Part shown: piece after piece, positions 1 to 10,100 of the stretch
Numbering within the stretch: position 1 is the first letter of the stretch
How the letters are laid out: each line of letters opens with the position of its first letter
Source of the DNA: Paulinella micropora
Taxonomy: Eukaryota > Cercozoa > Imbricatea > Euglyphida
Direction: 5' to 3'
Assembly (NCBI GenBank): GCA_009731375.1
Contig: BJOX01000093.1
Span: 996,620 to 1,030,622 of the forward strand
DNA: 34,003 nt
The notes under the pieces: generated by a model
Database searches by the model: none
What the model was told of the DNA's origin: nothing
The model's input: only the letters and a program-made list of their open reading frames with translations
Translations under genes and position numbers: made by a program

Positions 1-1737
1 GTTATGAGGGAGCTGTGTTGGAGTATTTGTTTTCGTCTGACGTCCCCGTGTGAGACAGGTCAGTGAAAATTCACTCTGTTGCCTGTGTGGCAAAGCAGAA
101 AGAAATCACCCTAGTGATGTGGACTCCAAATGTAATGCCCCCAACGATAGCTCGTAAAAAGTCGGTAATACAACCAAACACAGTCCTCAAAAGATGAGAA
201 TGATGTCTCGTTATATTAGCTCAGTGAAGCCAAAAAGGAAAACGGCAACAGACAGGAATAAAATGGCATCAGGTCCAATCCGGACAAATAATACTGAAAA
301 ACAAGCTGGTGCACCTGTCACCAGGAAAAGGTATTTTTTACCGGCTATCCGGGGGGTGATGCCTACAATATACTCAAAATAAGCGGTGGCATCAGCGGCA
401 GATCGGAAAAGCAGGATAAATTTTCAGAACTTGATGATGATTTCAATTAATCATAGTATTCAGCCTCCGCAGAGTGATAAGCATTAACCTGAGTCTACGA
501 ATGACAAGTATTCAAGAGCCTACCGTCTAATAATTAAATATTATTAAAAGTTGCAGTGATTGGTGAGTTAAAAAATTTAACCTAAATTCACTCCGAGGCT
601 CAGCCCGGGCCGACTTCAACTTGTGACTGACTGATTGAAAAGATGTCCCGATCAACTCAGATCCAAAACTTGAAATTTACAATCATATTAATACTGGAGA
701 GAAGTTGTCTCGTCACCTGACTCTCACCTGAGGCTCAGTTTATTAATAATTTTTTTGTATTAATTAATATGTGTCACGGTGCCACGGTGTGTTTTGATGC
801 AGTCACGTGACATTGTTCTTGATTTTTTTTAAAAAGTTTTTTGAAACGGTTCCGAACTCAGTTTTTTTTTTACGCAATCACTGAGTTTAATAATATTATA
901 GAAACCGTGGGCTTGACTCAGGCTTAATTCAAGTCAACTGAGTGAGAGTCACTCAGGCTCTGAGTCACGTTGAAAGTTCTTTTACGCCGCCGCTTGAAGC
1001 AGTCAGTGGCGGACTCACTGAGTTTTATTCACTACTACCGTACGTATATCAACTTGAAGAGATCAGTACAAAAGCCGGTGTGTCTTGAGAGTCCTGCCCT
1101 GCCGCCCGCTAGCACTAACTTCTGAGTCCTTATATTCTATATTTTTGGACCGGCGGCTAATGGTCACGGCCAGTTTTTAGTTGACTGAACTTAAGGCTTT
1201 CAGCTGAACCCGGGGCCCGGGCCGATGGCACAGTGAAGCTGAGTCATTCCTTTTCCTGAGTCTTAATGAGTGTCCGCAGTAATATTCTAGTATTAATAAT
1301 ATATTAATACATACGGCAGCGGCCCCGTTGATGATTCAATCCATCTAATCATCAGTTTCAAACTGATGTAGAAGCGACTTTGGACGTAATGATATATTAA
1401 TAAATTTTAAAATCTTTTCGATTGCTGTGACTTGGACATGTGCGTTTGAACGGTGCCAGTGGCGCGGCAAACCCTGCCGCTCAATTTAGCGCGATCCAAA
1501 TTGTTATTATTATCATTGCGTGTTCAAATCCGTCACCTTTGTGACACGAGGCTTTGACTTGTGTTCAATACTGAAAAATGTTTGTAGCCGCCGCCGGGGC
1601 TTACCACTCAATTTGGAGGCCCCCGCGGCAGGAATCTGATTCACATTCGATGGCTCAGTATCCTTTATTGATCTCCCATGTTGCATGTCAGTATTGTATT
1701 AAAAAGTAAGAGTTGACCTGAGAAGCAAAAAGTAATT
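1..1737. other. AT-rich non-coding region
   Basis: No convincing gene is seen. The stretch is rich in TATTAATA-like words and in CTCAG, GAGTC, TCAAGTT and AACTTGA words, which also mark 17340-18690. One line resembles another there: CACTCAGGCTCT followed closely by GAGTCACG occurs near 950 and near 18535. This points to an old dispersed repeat family or shared intergenic composition. A short hydrophobic minus-strand frame (about 219-428) is listed separately. Confidence 0.5.
219..428 (-). other. Hydrophobic open frame without a clear start
   Basis: On the minus strand an open frame of about 70 codons runs from just after a TGA to a TAA. It reads like a membrane segment pair: FILLFRSAADATAYFEYIVG near its start and ILFLSVAVFLFGFTELI at its end. 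No ATG is present in the frame and no neighbouring exon is visible. It may be a gene remnant or a chance frame, and I do not recognise a family. Confidence 0.15.
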
Positions 1738-1978
1738 TTACATATAAATATACCGGTGGAAAATCATAGTCTTTCCCTTGCTGCTTTGCAGTTCACTGAA
1801 AAATCTCCCAGATGGCAAGGTTTTGTCAAGAATCCAATTTTTTAGGTTATTCCGGCAGTGAGCGGTGCTCAATACACTGTAGAGCAGCATATGCTCAAGT
1901 TCGTGCGATACACTTTTCCCAAGCATGTTAGAATTCACAGCAGATATGTGTCTTGTGAGCTGCTTTTTTGCGAGCAAA

Positions 1979-2014
1979 ATTTTGTAATGGGTCGACATTT
2001 TGTAATGGGTCGAC
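1979..2014. repeat. 18-bp tandem direct repeat
   Basis: ATTTTGTAATGGGTCGAC occurs twice in succession just before the G homopolymer that leads into the first assembly gap. Confidence 0.8.
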
Positions 2015-2026
2015 TGGCTTTTTTTT

Positions 2027-2153
2027 GGGGGGGGGGGGGGGGGGGGGGGCACCCCCNNNNNNNNNNNNNNNNNNNNNNNNNNNNNNNNNNNNNNNNNNNN
2101 NNNNNNNNNNNNNNNNNNNNNNNNNNNNNNNNGGGGGGGGGGGGGGGGGGGGG
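2027..2153. other. Assembly gap in a poly-G tract
   Basis: Ns fill 2057-2132. A run of about 23 G (2027-2049) precedes the gap, followed by CACCCCC, and about 21 G (2133-2153) follow it. The apparent glycine- or proline-rich frames here are products of the homopolymer and gap and are not genes. Confidence 0.95.
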
Positions 2154-2567
2154 TCGAGCATCCTCCTTTTCCTGGCCTTTTCATGCAAATGTTCGTCAGA
2201 ATATTTCTCGTCTTGCATGACGCAGATGTGTCAACAGCTCCTACTTCAGCCTCCAGTTCCACTGTACTAGACCAGGAGCAGATGACACAAGTTCTGACTT
2301 TCTGTACATAGCGACGAAGCATACACCTTGATGATGATGGCGTAGGGAATCATCATTTCATTCATTGCTATGTTCTTCTCCTCCTTCCCTTCCCTTTTTC
2401 ATAGCTTGCTGCACCTGGTCCCAGCCTGTTGGTAAGGCGCACTCAAGCACCAGCTCTTGCAGCCCCGCCGGCATTCCGCTCGCATCCAGCCCATCTCCTA
2501 GTGCTTGGAGCAACAACTGCAGTCAGAGCTTCCAACACCTCTGTCCTTTGCCATGCTGCATTCTGCC

Positions 2568-2847
2568 TCAAACACAGTGCAGCGTTCCTTCTTCCACTAG
2601 CCACTTTATTATTTGCAGATGGCCTGCGTCCGCCACGAAAAGGGCATCCCGTCCTACGTGGTTGACCAGCGCTCTTCCTTCGCGGACCAGCCATTGCACC
2701 ACTTCCAAATGCCCTCCCAGAAGAAAGAGTGCAGTGAAAATCCTTGCTGGCTGCATCGTCGACAATCGCTCCTTCCCTCACTAGCGATTGCACCACTTCC
2801 AAATGCCATTTTCGAGTTGCAGTGGAGATTGCAGTGGATCCTTGCAC
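2568..2847 (-). pseudogene. Ankyrin-repeat fragment, frameshifted
   Basis: Three ankyrin repeats read on the minus strand. The first has TATRKWHLEVVQSLVREGA (2847 downward). After a one-base frame change near 2728-2735 the next reads ALFLLGGHLEVVQWLVREG, and the third reads DAGHLQIIKWLVEEG, ending at a stop at 2568. The GHLEVVxxLVxEGA pattern is the classic second-helix signature of ankyrin repeats, a protein-interaction fold. The frame break, the short length and the opposite-strand ankyrin pieces next to it make a decayed copy more likely than an active gene. A single sequencing error could explain the break alone. Confidence 0.7.
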
Positions 2848-2935
2848 TTAAACGCCCTGAACAGAACGGATGGACTCCATGGGTTGTATTTTATGATGCC
2901 TATCAGTACTCCTACCTTGCCGCGGTTCTTTGGAA

Positions 2936-3015
2936 ACAGGAGCCACTCCAATCTTCATAGCCAGCGAAAACGGGCATCTGGCATGTGTCGATCGTCTGAT
3001 CGCCGCCGAGGCTTG
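2936..3015 (+). pseudogene. Ankyrin-repeat fragment, copy A
   Basis: The plus strand reads TGATPIFIASENGHLACVDR followed by LIAAEA and a stop, one ankyrin repeat. A possible preceding half-repeat (QNGWTP) lies near 2860 in another frame. Directly after the stop the sequence switches to a minus-strand ankyrin piece (RGDVNQA, about 3012-3035). Two ankyrin fragments therefore meet tail to tail, which an intact gene would not show. Confidence 0.65.
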
Positions 3016-3154
3016 ATTAACATCTCCTCGTTACGTCCAATGCCCTTTTCGAGTTGCAGTGAAGATTGCAGTGGATCCTTGCATTTAAACGCCCTGAACA
3101 GAACGGATGGACTCCATCAGTTGTATTTTGTTGTGCCTATCTTGCTGCATTTGG

Positions 3155-3240
3155 AAACAGGAGCCACTCCAATCTACATAGCCAGCGAAAACGGGCATCT
3201 GACATGTCTCGATCGCCTGATCGCCGCCGGGGCCGTGCCG
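3155..3240 (+). pseudogene. Ankyrin-repeat fragment, copy B
   Basis: This is the second copy of the plus-strand repeat, reading TGATPIYIASENGHLTCLDR then LIAAGAV. Conservative changes against copy A (F to Y, A to T, V to L) suggest that the copies diverged partly while coding. It is followed by a short open stretch (PSDSCRECC) and then by the minus-strand ankyrin fragment at about 3295-3366. Confidence 0.65.
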
Positions 3241-3274
3241 TCCGACAGCTGCAGGGAGTGCTGCATGATAGTGA

Positions 3275-3366
3275 GAACTATAATGTGGAGTCTACCCTTG
3301 CGTGTCCGCTTGATTAACATCTCCTCGTTCCGTCACTAGCTGTTGCACCACATCCAGCTTTCCTAA
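3275..3366 (-). pseudogene. Ankyrin-repeat fragment with in-frame TAG
   Basis: The minus strand reads GKLDVVQQLVTERGDVNQAD then TQG, an in-frame TAG, and TPHYS. In ankyrin repeats the residue before TP is often Trp, so TGG to TAG is a simple nonsense change. The duplicated unit near 3012-3035 carries part of the same segment. Confidence 0.6.
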
Positions 3367-4005
3367 AAACAACCGTTTCTTCCTGTCCTGCTGATATAAA
3401 TTGTCCCTTTCCGAGATGTCAGCCGCAGATAAAAAGACATTTCTTCCTGCAACAACAACAACCACAACATTTTAATCATTAAATTGAACAACGACAACAA
3501 CAACAACAGCTCTTTCTCCCTGTCTCTCTCTCTAGATATCTCTCTCTCTCTCTTTTTCTCTCTCTCTCTCCCTCTCTCAACTAGAACAAGTTGGGATCAA
3601 TGTTTGTGCATCTAGTCAACTTACAGAAGATAGTTGTGGTATTTCCTTTGGGTTGTATGGCTATTTTGTGATGGCGGTTGTGCGTTTCTAGTCATTGTTT
3701 TATTGTTCTTGCTCCTGTCATCGTTACTGCCTTTGTTTCGCTTGAGAGGTGGTAAATCCCTCACATCTGATTACTTCGCTTCAACAAGTGCCGCTTGGCC
3801 TCATTGTGCCTTAATTATGAGAAAATTCAAACACTATTTGATAAATTTTTTCTAACTGTTAAACAGGCAGAGAGAAATGCTCTCTCTCTCCATGCATGCT
3901 CCTTCTCTATTCTTCTTCTCTATTTTTCACTACTTATGCTTGATTATCTCTTTGCCTTGTAAAGCGATAAAGTAAAATCCATTTTCCTTAAACAAGCGCA
4001 CACAA
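3367..4005. other. Non-coding stretch with CAA and CT tracts
   Basis: It holds (CAA)n around 3450-3510, (CT)n around 3515-3580 and unremarkable AT-rich sequence to about 4000. A hydrophobic 73-codon frame at 3634-3855 has no family resemblance or neighbouring exon and looks like chance. Confidence 0.6.
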
Positions 4006-4152
4006 AGAGGAGGAGGAAGAAGAAGAAGAAGAAGGAGGAGGAGGAGAAGGAGGAGAAGAAGAAGAAAAAGCAGAAGAAGCAGAAGAAGCGGAAGAAGCGG
4101 AAGAAGAAGCAGCAGAAACAGAAGAAGCAGAAGAAGCAGAAGAAGAAGAAGA
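4006..4152. repeat. (GAA/GAG)n microsatellite
   Basis: A purine-only array of GAA, GAG and GCA units stops exactly where the LINE-like reading frame begins. It is the same kind of array that lies on the other side of that element. Confidence 0.9.
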
Positions 4153-4458
4153 CTTCTTGACATCTATAACCTATACATATACAGGGTATGTATCGAAACG
4201 CATCCATACATACACTCAACAAAAATAAAACACCAACCAATACATGATAATAAATACATTAGCACGAATACCGCACATAACCATCGCACTCGTTATGCTA
4301 AGAAAAGAAAACTATATATAGACAGAAACGACCCGCATTTCACGCAAACTAATGCTAACATATTCAACAAATTACCCGAACATATTTTTCATATAACCAA
4401 ACTAAGCCAATTCAAAAAGGAACTTAAGCAATACTTATTAATTAATCAGGCTCTTTAA
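4153..4458 (+). mobile_element. C-terminal end of a LINE-type reverse transcriptase
   Basis: An open frame of 101 codons ends at TAA 4456-4458. It starts LLDIYNLYIYRV and contains HNHRTRYA, then IFNKLPEHIF and SQFKKELKQYLL. An N-x-R motif followed by xNxLPxxI and FKxxLKxYLL is the characteristic C-terminus of reverse transcriptases of CR1/L2/Jockey-like non-LTR retrotransposons. There is no ATG because the element is truncated at its 5' side by, or within, the (GAA)n array. The RT catalytic core, which would carry the YxDD motif, is absent, so this copy cannot be autonomous. No inactivating change is seen in the surviving part, which suggests a fairly young insertion. Family assignment below non-LTR is uncertain. 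Confidence 0.8.
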
Positions 4459-4612
4459 CGCCGGACTCGAAATTGAAATATATTAATGACTACAACCCCA
4501 GACACTGGTCACTGCCTCGGCCAGCGATTTGCTTTAGGCAATAGCTGTTAGCAGTTACTCCATGAGTTATAATTGTACAATTTTCTCTCTAAATAAAAAG
4601 AATCCAAGAATC
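4459..4612 (+). mobile_element. 3' UTR and tail of the LINE fragment
   Basis: About 150 bp follow the RT stop codon and end in AATAAAAAGAATCCAAG, a second ATCCAAG, then (AAG)n. Short tandem tails of this kind are usual for CR1/L2-type elements. The tail passes without a break into the long (GAA)n array. Confidence 0.6.
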
Positions 4613-5153
4613 CAAGAAGAAGAAGAAGAAGAAGAAGAAGAAGAAGAAGAAGAAGAAGAAGAAGAAGAAGAAGAAGAAGAAGAAGAAGAAGAAGAAGAAG
4701 AAGAGCAGAAGAAGAAGAAGCAGCAGAGCAGAAGAAGAAGCAGCAGCAGAGCAGAAGAAGAAGAAGCAGAGCAGAAGAAGAAGAAGCAGCAGAGCAGAAG
4801 AAAAAGAAGCAGAGCAGAAGAAGAAGAAGAAGAAGAAGAAGAAGAAGAAGAAGAAGAAGAAGAAGAGCAGAAGAAGAAGAAGCAGCAGAGCAGAAGAAGA
4901 AGAAGCAGAGCAGAAGAAGAAGAAGCAGAGCAGAAGAAGAAGAAGCAGAAGAAGAAGAAGAAGAAGAAGAAGAAGAAGAAGAAGAAGAAGAAGAAGAAGA
5001 AGAAGAAGAAGCAGAAGAAGCAGAAGAAGCAGAAAAGGCAGAAGAAGCGGAAGAAGCGGAAGAAGAAGCAGCAGAAACAGAAGCAGAAGAAACAGAAGCA
5101 GAAGGAGAAGAAGCAGCAGAAGAAGAAAAAGAAGAAGAAGAAGAAGAAGCACA

Positions 5154-5186
<33 letters not shown>

Positions 5187-5947
5187 AGAAGAAGAAGAAG
5201 AAGAAGAAGAAGAAGAAGAAGAAGAAGAAGAAGAAGAAGCAGAAGAAGAAGAAGAACAACAACAACAACAACAACAACAAGAAGAAGAACAAGAAGAAGA
5301 AGAAGAACAAGAAGAACAAGAACAAGAAAAAGAAGAAGAAGAAGAAGAAGAAGAAGAAGAAGAAGAAGAAGAAGAAGAAGAAGAAGAAGAAGAAGAAGAA
5401 GAAGAAAAAGCAGAAGAAGCGGAAGAAGAAAAAGCAGAAGAAGCAGCAGAAACAGAAGAAGCAGAAGAAGCAGCAGAAACAGAAGCAGAAGAAGAAGCAG
5501 AAGCAGAACAAGAAGAAGAAGAAGAAGAAGAAGAAGAAGAAGAAGAAGAAGAAGAAGAAGAAGAAGAAGAAGAAGAAGAAGAAGAAGAAGCAGAAGAAGA
5601 AGAAGAAGAAGAAGAAGAAGAAGAAGAAGAAGAAGAAGAAGAAGAAGAAGAAGCAGAAGAACAAGAAGAACAAGAAGAACAAGAAGAAGAAGAAGAAGAA
5701 GCGGAAGAAGCAGAAGAAGCAGAAGAAGAAGCAGAAGAAGAAGCAGAAGCAATAAGAAGAAGAAGGAGAAGAAGAAGAAGAAGAAGAAGAAAAAAAAAAA
5801 AAAGAAGAAGAAGAAGAAGAAGAAGAAGAAGAAGAAGAAGCAGAAGCAGAAGCAGAAGCAGAAGAACAAGGAACAAGAAGAACAAGAAGAACAAGAACAA
5901 GAAGAAGAAGAAGAAGAAGCAGAAGAAGCAGAAGAAGAAGAAGAAGA
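4613..5947. repeat. Giant (GAA/GCA)n purine-rich array
   Basis: About 1.33 kb of GAA units with interspersed GCA, GCAGAGCAG, CAA and AAA variants. The variants fall in blocks, for example a GCAGAGCAG block at 4705-4945, a (GCA)n block near 5155-5180 and an (AAC)n block near 5255-5280. Open frames on all sides (poly-E, poly-K, poly-S, poly-L) are artefacts of the repeat. Long GAA tracts are known to form triplex DNA. Confidence 0.95.
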
Positions 5948-6090
5948 TTTTCTTTCTGTTTGGGCAATAACATCACCATGCAATCTTGTGATCACTGCCA
6001 CAAAATTCGATATTTTAGACATGCTGTGTTTAAAAATATGTTTCGAAATGTGCGTTTGCTTTGGTGTGAACGTGGTGTGTTGGCTTACAG

Positions 6091-7147
6091 GTTTCTCATC
6101 TAAATTGCCCGTACGTAGCTTCAGCTCTAGTCGGCGCTGGCTTAGATGATGAGCGTACCTGGGGCGTTGATCAGGCCTTGGGTTGCTTTCGAAGTTTCTT
6201 GAAGTTCATACACAGCACGAAAACAAAAAAGTAAAAGATGCAGAATCAGATCGTTCCGAAATCTTGAATGTTGCCAAGTGGCACGTCGAAGATCCACGTG
6301 TGTTCAAGAGTTTCAACTACGATTCCGTTTCCAAGGAGGACTTGTGCACGTTAGCAGAGACAATGCAGCACGTGGAGGAAAATTGCCTCAGCTGGCATCC
6401 TGACTACGGATGTGCAGTCTTCAAGACCAGTGCAAGAAAAAACCTGTGCAGTATCTGGGTGCTGGCTTTGGACTCCTGGCAGCATTCCATCTTAGCCAAT
6501 CTCAAGCACTCCGTTCATGCACACATCTTGTTTGTGGAGAGGTGCAGCTAAACCTGCTCGAGGATTGGAAGCAAGAGTTCAAGAGAGCTCTCTCGTCTGC
6601 AGCCAAGAGACACGGAAATGCAAGGTTTGTCATCATCCGCTCGTATGCCACTGATACTGTGCCATGTTTTTATCCTTAGAAGGGAATGCGGTCAGCAAGG
6701 CCACCAAAGGACTCCTTCGTTTATCCAAGCAGTCGCACAGCAGTCGATTCATCGACTAAGCTTTCCGTGCGATGAGACAGAGTTTCTCCCTCGCGGTGGA
6801 ACTACTGATGTGGGCCTTCACACAGGCGGTCAAGCGCGAGATGCAGCCTGGTCTTTGGTACAGTTCAGCGTAAAACATTTCATGCCATCGGAGCCTCTTT
6901 TCGAAAAGGTTCTTCTGCACCTCAAGCTCTGGCACCTGGAAACAAAGGTTCACGAAATGACACAGCCAACAGTTCAGGATATTGACTCCACGTTTGCGAT
7001 ACTGGAAAACGTTACAGCCCAGGCGGCAGAGCTTCCAGGCAGCCTGCTGCTGTCACCAAGCGTTGTTGCGCCGCGAGGGATTTGCTGGAGATTCGGGTGG
7101 ATAAGTCGCTCCGCAATGACTGTTCGAAATATCGGCTAGGCCCCGAG
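6091..7147 (+). CDS. Exon block 1: N-terminal DUF6606-like part
   Basis: It opens after an acceptor (GGCTTACAG) at 6090 with SHLNCPYVASALVGAGLDD. The reading frame must change several times. One change is at an A-run near 6224 (TKTK to KVKDAESDRSEILNVA). One lies near the A6 run at about 6433 and one near the T5 run at 6668 (DTVPCF to LSLEGNAVSKATKGLL). Another is near 6710 and a last one is between about 7020 and 7100. NARFVIIRSYATDTV followed by GNAVSKATKGLLR matches the family's NA-x-(I/R)R ... F-E-x-S-x-x-NAV-x-x-x-GRL region. Homopolymer placement of three breaks favours sequencing error. The block ends CSKYRLGPE at a GTCTGA donor, 7148. Confidence 0.7.
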
Positions 7148-10100
7148 GTCTGATCACATTTCAGATTTTGCGCGTTTTATGTGCTTGTGTGTGTGCTGTC
7201 CGTATGGCCATTCGCGAGCGTTCGGTATTGCCTTTCCAACCTGGCATCGAGCCATGCATGAAACGTCTTGCTGTTGCAGGACTTGAGACGGGAGGCAGGT
7301 TCGACTGTATTGAATCCCATCATTCCTGCGACAGCTTTCGAGTGGCCCAGTGCCACAACCTCTCTGCAAATGCCTTCTCTGAATCGACAAAACATCGGTA
7401 TCCTGCCTGTATTTTCCCAGTCTTCCGGTTCCTTCCCGGGCTTGCTGACCTGGCTCCAGGGCATGCGGTCAATGTGCGATGACGACGCGCTTTTGTTGAT
7501 GTTGCGGAGCACCGAATTTTTCTTCTTCGAGAAAGCCAACCAGTTGACTACAAAAGACATCCAGATGACCCTTGCAGACCTTGAAGCTATGAACCAGTCA
7601 ATCAATTTGTATCGCACGGCGCAGGACTTTTGGATGGGGAACAGGCTAGCGGACGTACTGATGATATCAAAGCAGCGAAGTGCAGAGCTTTTGTTGGGAT
7701 GGATCGCTTGCTGTCTGGCTCACCAGTTCTGTCTGAAGCAATATCCCAGACTACTAGCATGTTACAGCCTAGCGCTGAAATTCCACGACTTGCGTCATTG
7801 TGTCCTTGACGATAACCGCGCAGTGAAGGCTATGCACATCGTTGCTGGCTACATCAAACGCTACGAGCCTCCATTGTTTTCTCTGGTTTCCCAAGAGCCG
7901 ACTTTTCGTTTTGCGGACTCTTTTGCACGCCAAAGCACAGAGATACAGACACGGCTTCGGATGGAGGAAGAACTTGCTCAAGAACGTGTATCTGACCATT
8001 GGCTCCAAGTGCAGCAGAAGAAACAGGAGTTGGTCCGTTTGAAGAAGCAGCTTTCAGAGCGTGAAGAGGAACTTGACGATTTGCGGAAAAAGCAAAGGAG
8101 GGAAAGCGAAAGCTATTTTCAAAGAGATTGGCAATGTCAAACAAAGCAATCCGAGATAAGTAGTCTCGAAGCAAGAATTCAGGAAGCGAACAAGCCACCA
8201 CAGCCGGTAATTCAACCCTTACCACGAAGTAAGGACCAAGCGCAGAGGATCTTTTTTTTTCTCATGGAGCCCGAGCTCAAAGTGTTTTCACGTCTGACGC
8301 TGATGGCCCAGCAACTTCTCCTCCCAAGACCGCCTTACAAGAATGCTTACTTCAAGCGCACGCCCCCTTCCTTTTCTTCGTGCAGTTTTAAGTCCGAGTG
8401 GAGCAATTTCTACAATAGCCACACTAGTTCGCTGCGTGCCACAATGCTCCTGTGTTCCTCGCATCTAAAGGGGAGATCAAAGCTCCAAGTCAGATAGGGA
8501 GTGCTACTGTGGATGACATCACCTCTTGTGAGGACGGTATTTGGTACCCGGATGGCTTTACGCCGGTATTGGGGTGGAAAGGTGGTGATTTCGACAGGAA
8601 CATCAATCCTTGGTGTGTTGACACGTCTGAATATGCGAGCGTATTCTACACGGAGTCTTTTCGCCCTGGGACTGCATTTGAACATTTGCAATGGGCCTTG
8701 GCGGATCCCAGTATGTCTGATAAGACACGAGGCAACATGGCACTGGCGCAGCTCTCCGCCAAAGCAAAAACACCGTTTCGCAAGAACGAGTTTCTGTGCT
8801 TTGGCGATCTTCGCTCTTACCCTTTGCAGCAGTTGCGCAAGCTGGCTCGCATCATACATCGAGGTGAACTCCCTTTTGTAATGGATGCTGTCCAGACTCT
8901 CGTCAGGCAATCGGTGTTTCACGTTGGGCAGCTTTCCCGCGATGAGAAAGAGCCCACGCTGCTATGGAAGAGGGATCTTACCCAGACAGACCTCTGTACC
9001 GACTTGCTTGCAGTCATGAAGGAAGCAGGGGAAATCCTTCGCAACACACCCAGCAACAGCGATTCCTTTCCACTTTTTGCAGAGCTTGCGGCTTACTTTG
9101 AGCAGTTCACAGACACAGAAACAAACGTGGCGCAAGCATTTCTTGACATTGCACGGGAGTGGGCACAGCAATCCAAGACACAACAGGCGGGAGTGCACGA
9201 TCCCACAGAGATGGCTAAGCTCAAAGCCAAGGAGCTTCTGTTTGATTACCACGCTCTTGGAAGCTTCGGACTGCGTCCCATCGAAGAAAGTGCTTTGGCG
9301 GAGGCATTTGTAACATTGTCGGTCAAGGCATACCTTGGTGGCGCTTTCACTGCAGATGCTCATTTGGACCAGGCGACGACGGACAAGCTTCGAACTTCGA
9401 AAATCTTCGCCCTGAATTCATCTGCGAAGCGTATATCTGAAATTGTAACATTGGTTGAAAGCAATCCATCATTCTTGACTTCTGCCATTAAAGCTGTGTT
9501 GGAAGACTGCCCCAGCGATCTCGATTGGAATAATGTGTCAGTGCTCACTACATCTCGGTGGCCTGATTATTCTTGTTGTGTGGAGGCCAAATCACCATCT
9601 ACAAAAGATCACTATGCGCTGAACCTTCTGACGGGGCAAGTACTTATCAACGGCGTACCTCCCTCCCGTTTACCGCTGAGCATCCGCAAAGATAATTTGT
9701 TCCTGCGCAGCTTCGGAATCGAGATTTTGAAGTGATCAGGACGATTGAGGGTCACTTCCGCACGATTAAGCGTTTTCCAGATCGGTTCTACGAGTTTGGA
9801 ATCTCGGCCAGCAAAGAGGTGCTCATTTGGGAGGTAGCCCAGACACGAAAGCTTTTGCTTGTCGATCCCGCGAAGCTCACAGACGGTGCTTGCCAGCAGC
9901 TGGCGCTCCCGGTTCGACTTCGCGAGATGCACAGTCACTGGCTGATCAACACACCAAGCGCAAACCCTGGTAGGCTGCCCGAGATGTGGCTGCGTCCAAT
10001 CACATTTCTGGAGACTAGAGTGCAGTTTAAGTTAGTACCGCAAGCAACGGAAAGTGGATCGAAGCACATTCCAGTATTGTGCTACGAGTATCCGGAGCAG

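Larger units (their letters stand above)
2806..3260. repeat. Duplicated unit of about 237 bp
   Basis: The stretch beginning TTTTCGAGTTGCAGTG near 2809 recurs near 3046 and runs for most of the unit with scattered changes. It includes ACGCCCTGAACAGAACGG and the ankyrin core described in the next entries. One copy has an extra segment around 2900-2930, so the copies differ in length. Confidence 0.75.

Noticed and set aside
1738-2322. Frames through the poly-G tract and gap
   Set aside because: They depend on Ns and homopolymers, and no family-like residues are present.
3634-3855. Hydrophobic 73-codon frame
   Set aside because: T-rich composition alone gives such a frame. No homologue is recognised and there is no exon context.
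4548-6022. Long poly-Glu, poly-Ser, poly-Leu and poly-Lys frames of up to 477 codons
   Set aside because: They are read through the GAA/GCA microsatellite in every frame and strand, with no flanking coding sequence of normal composition.
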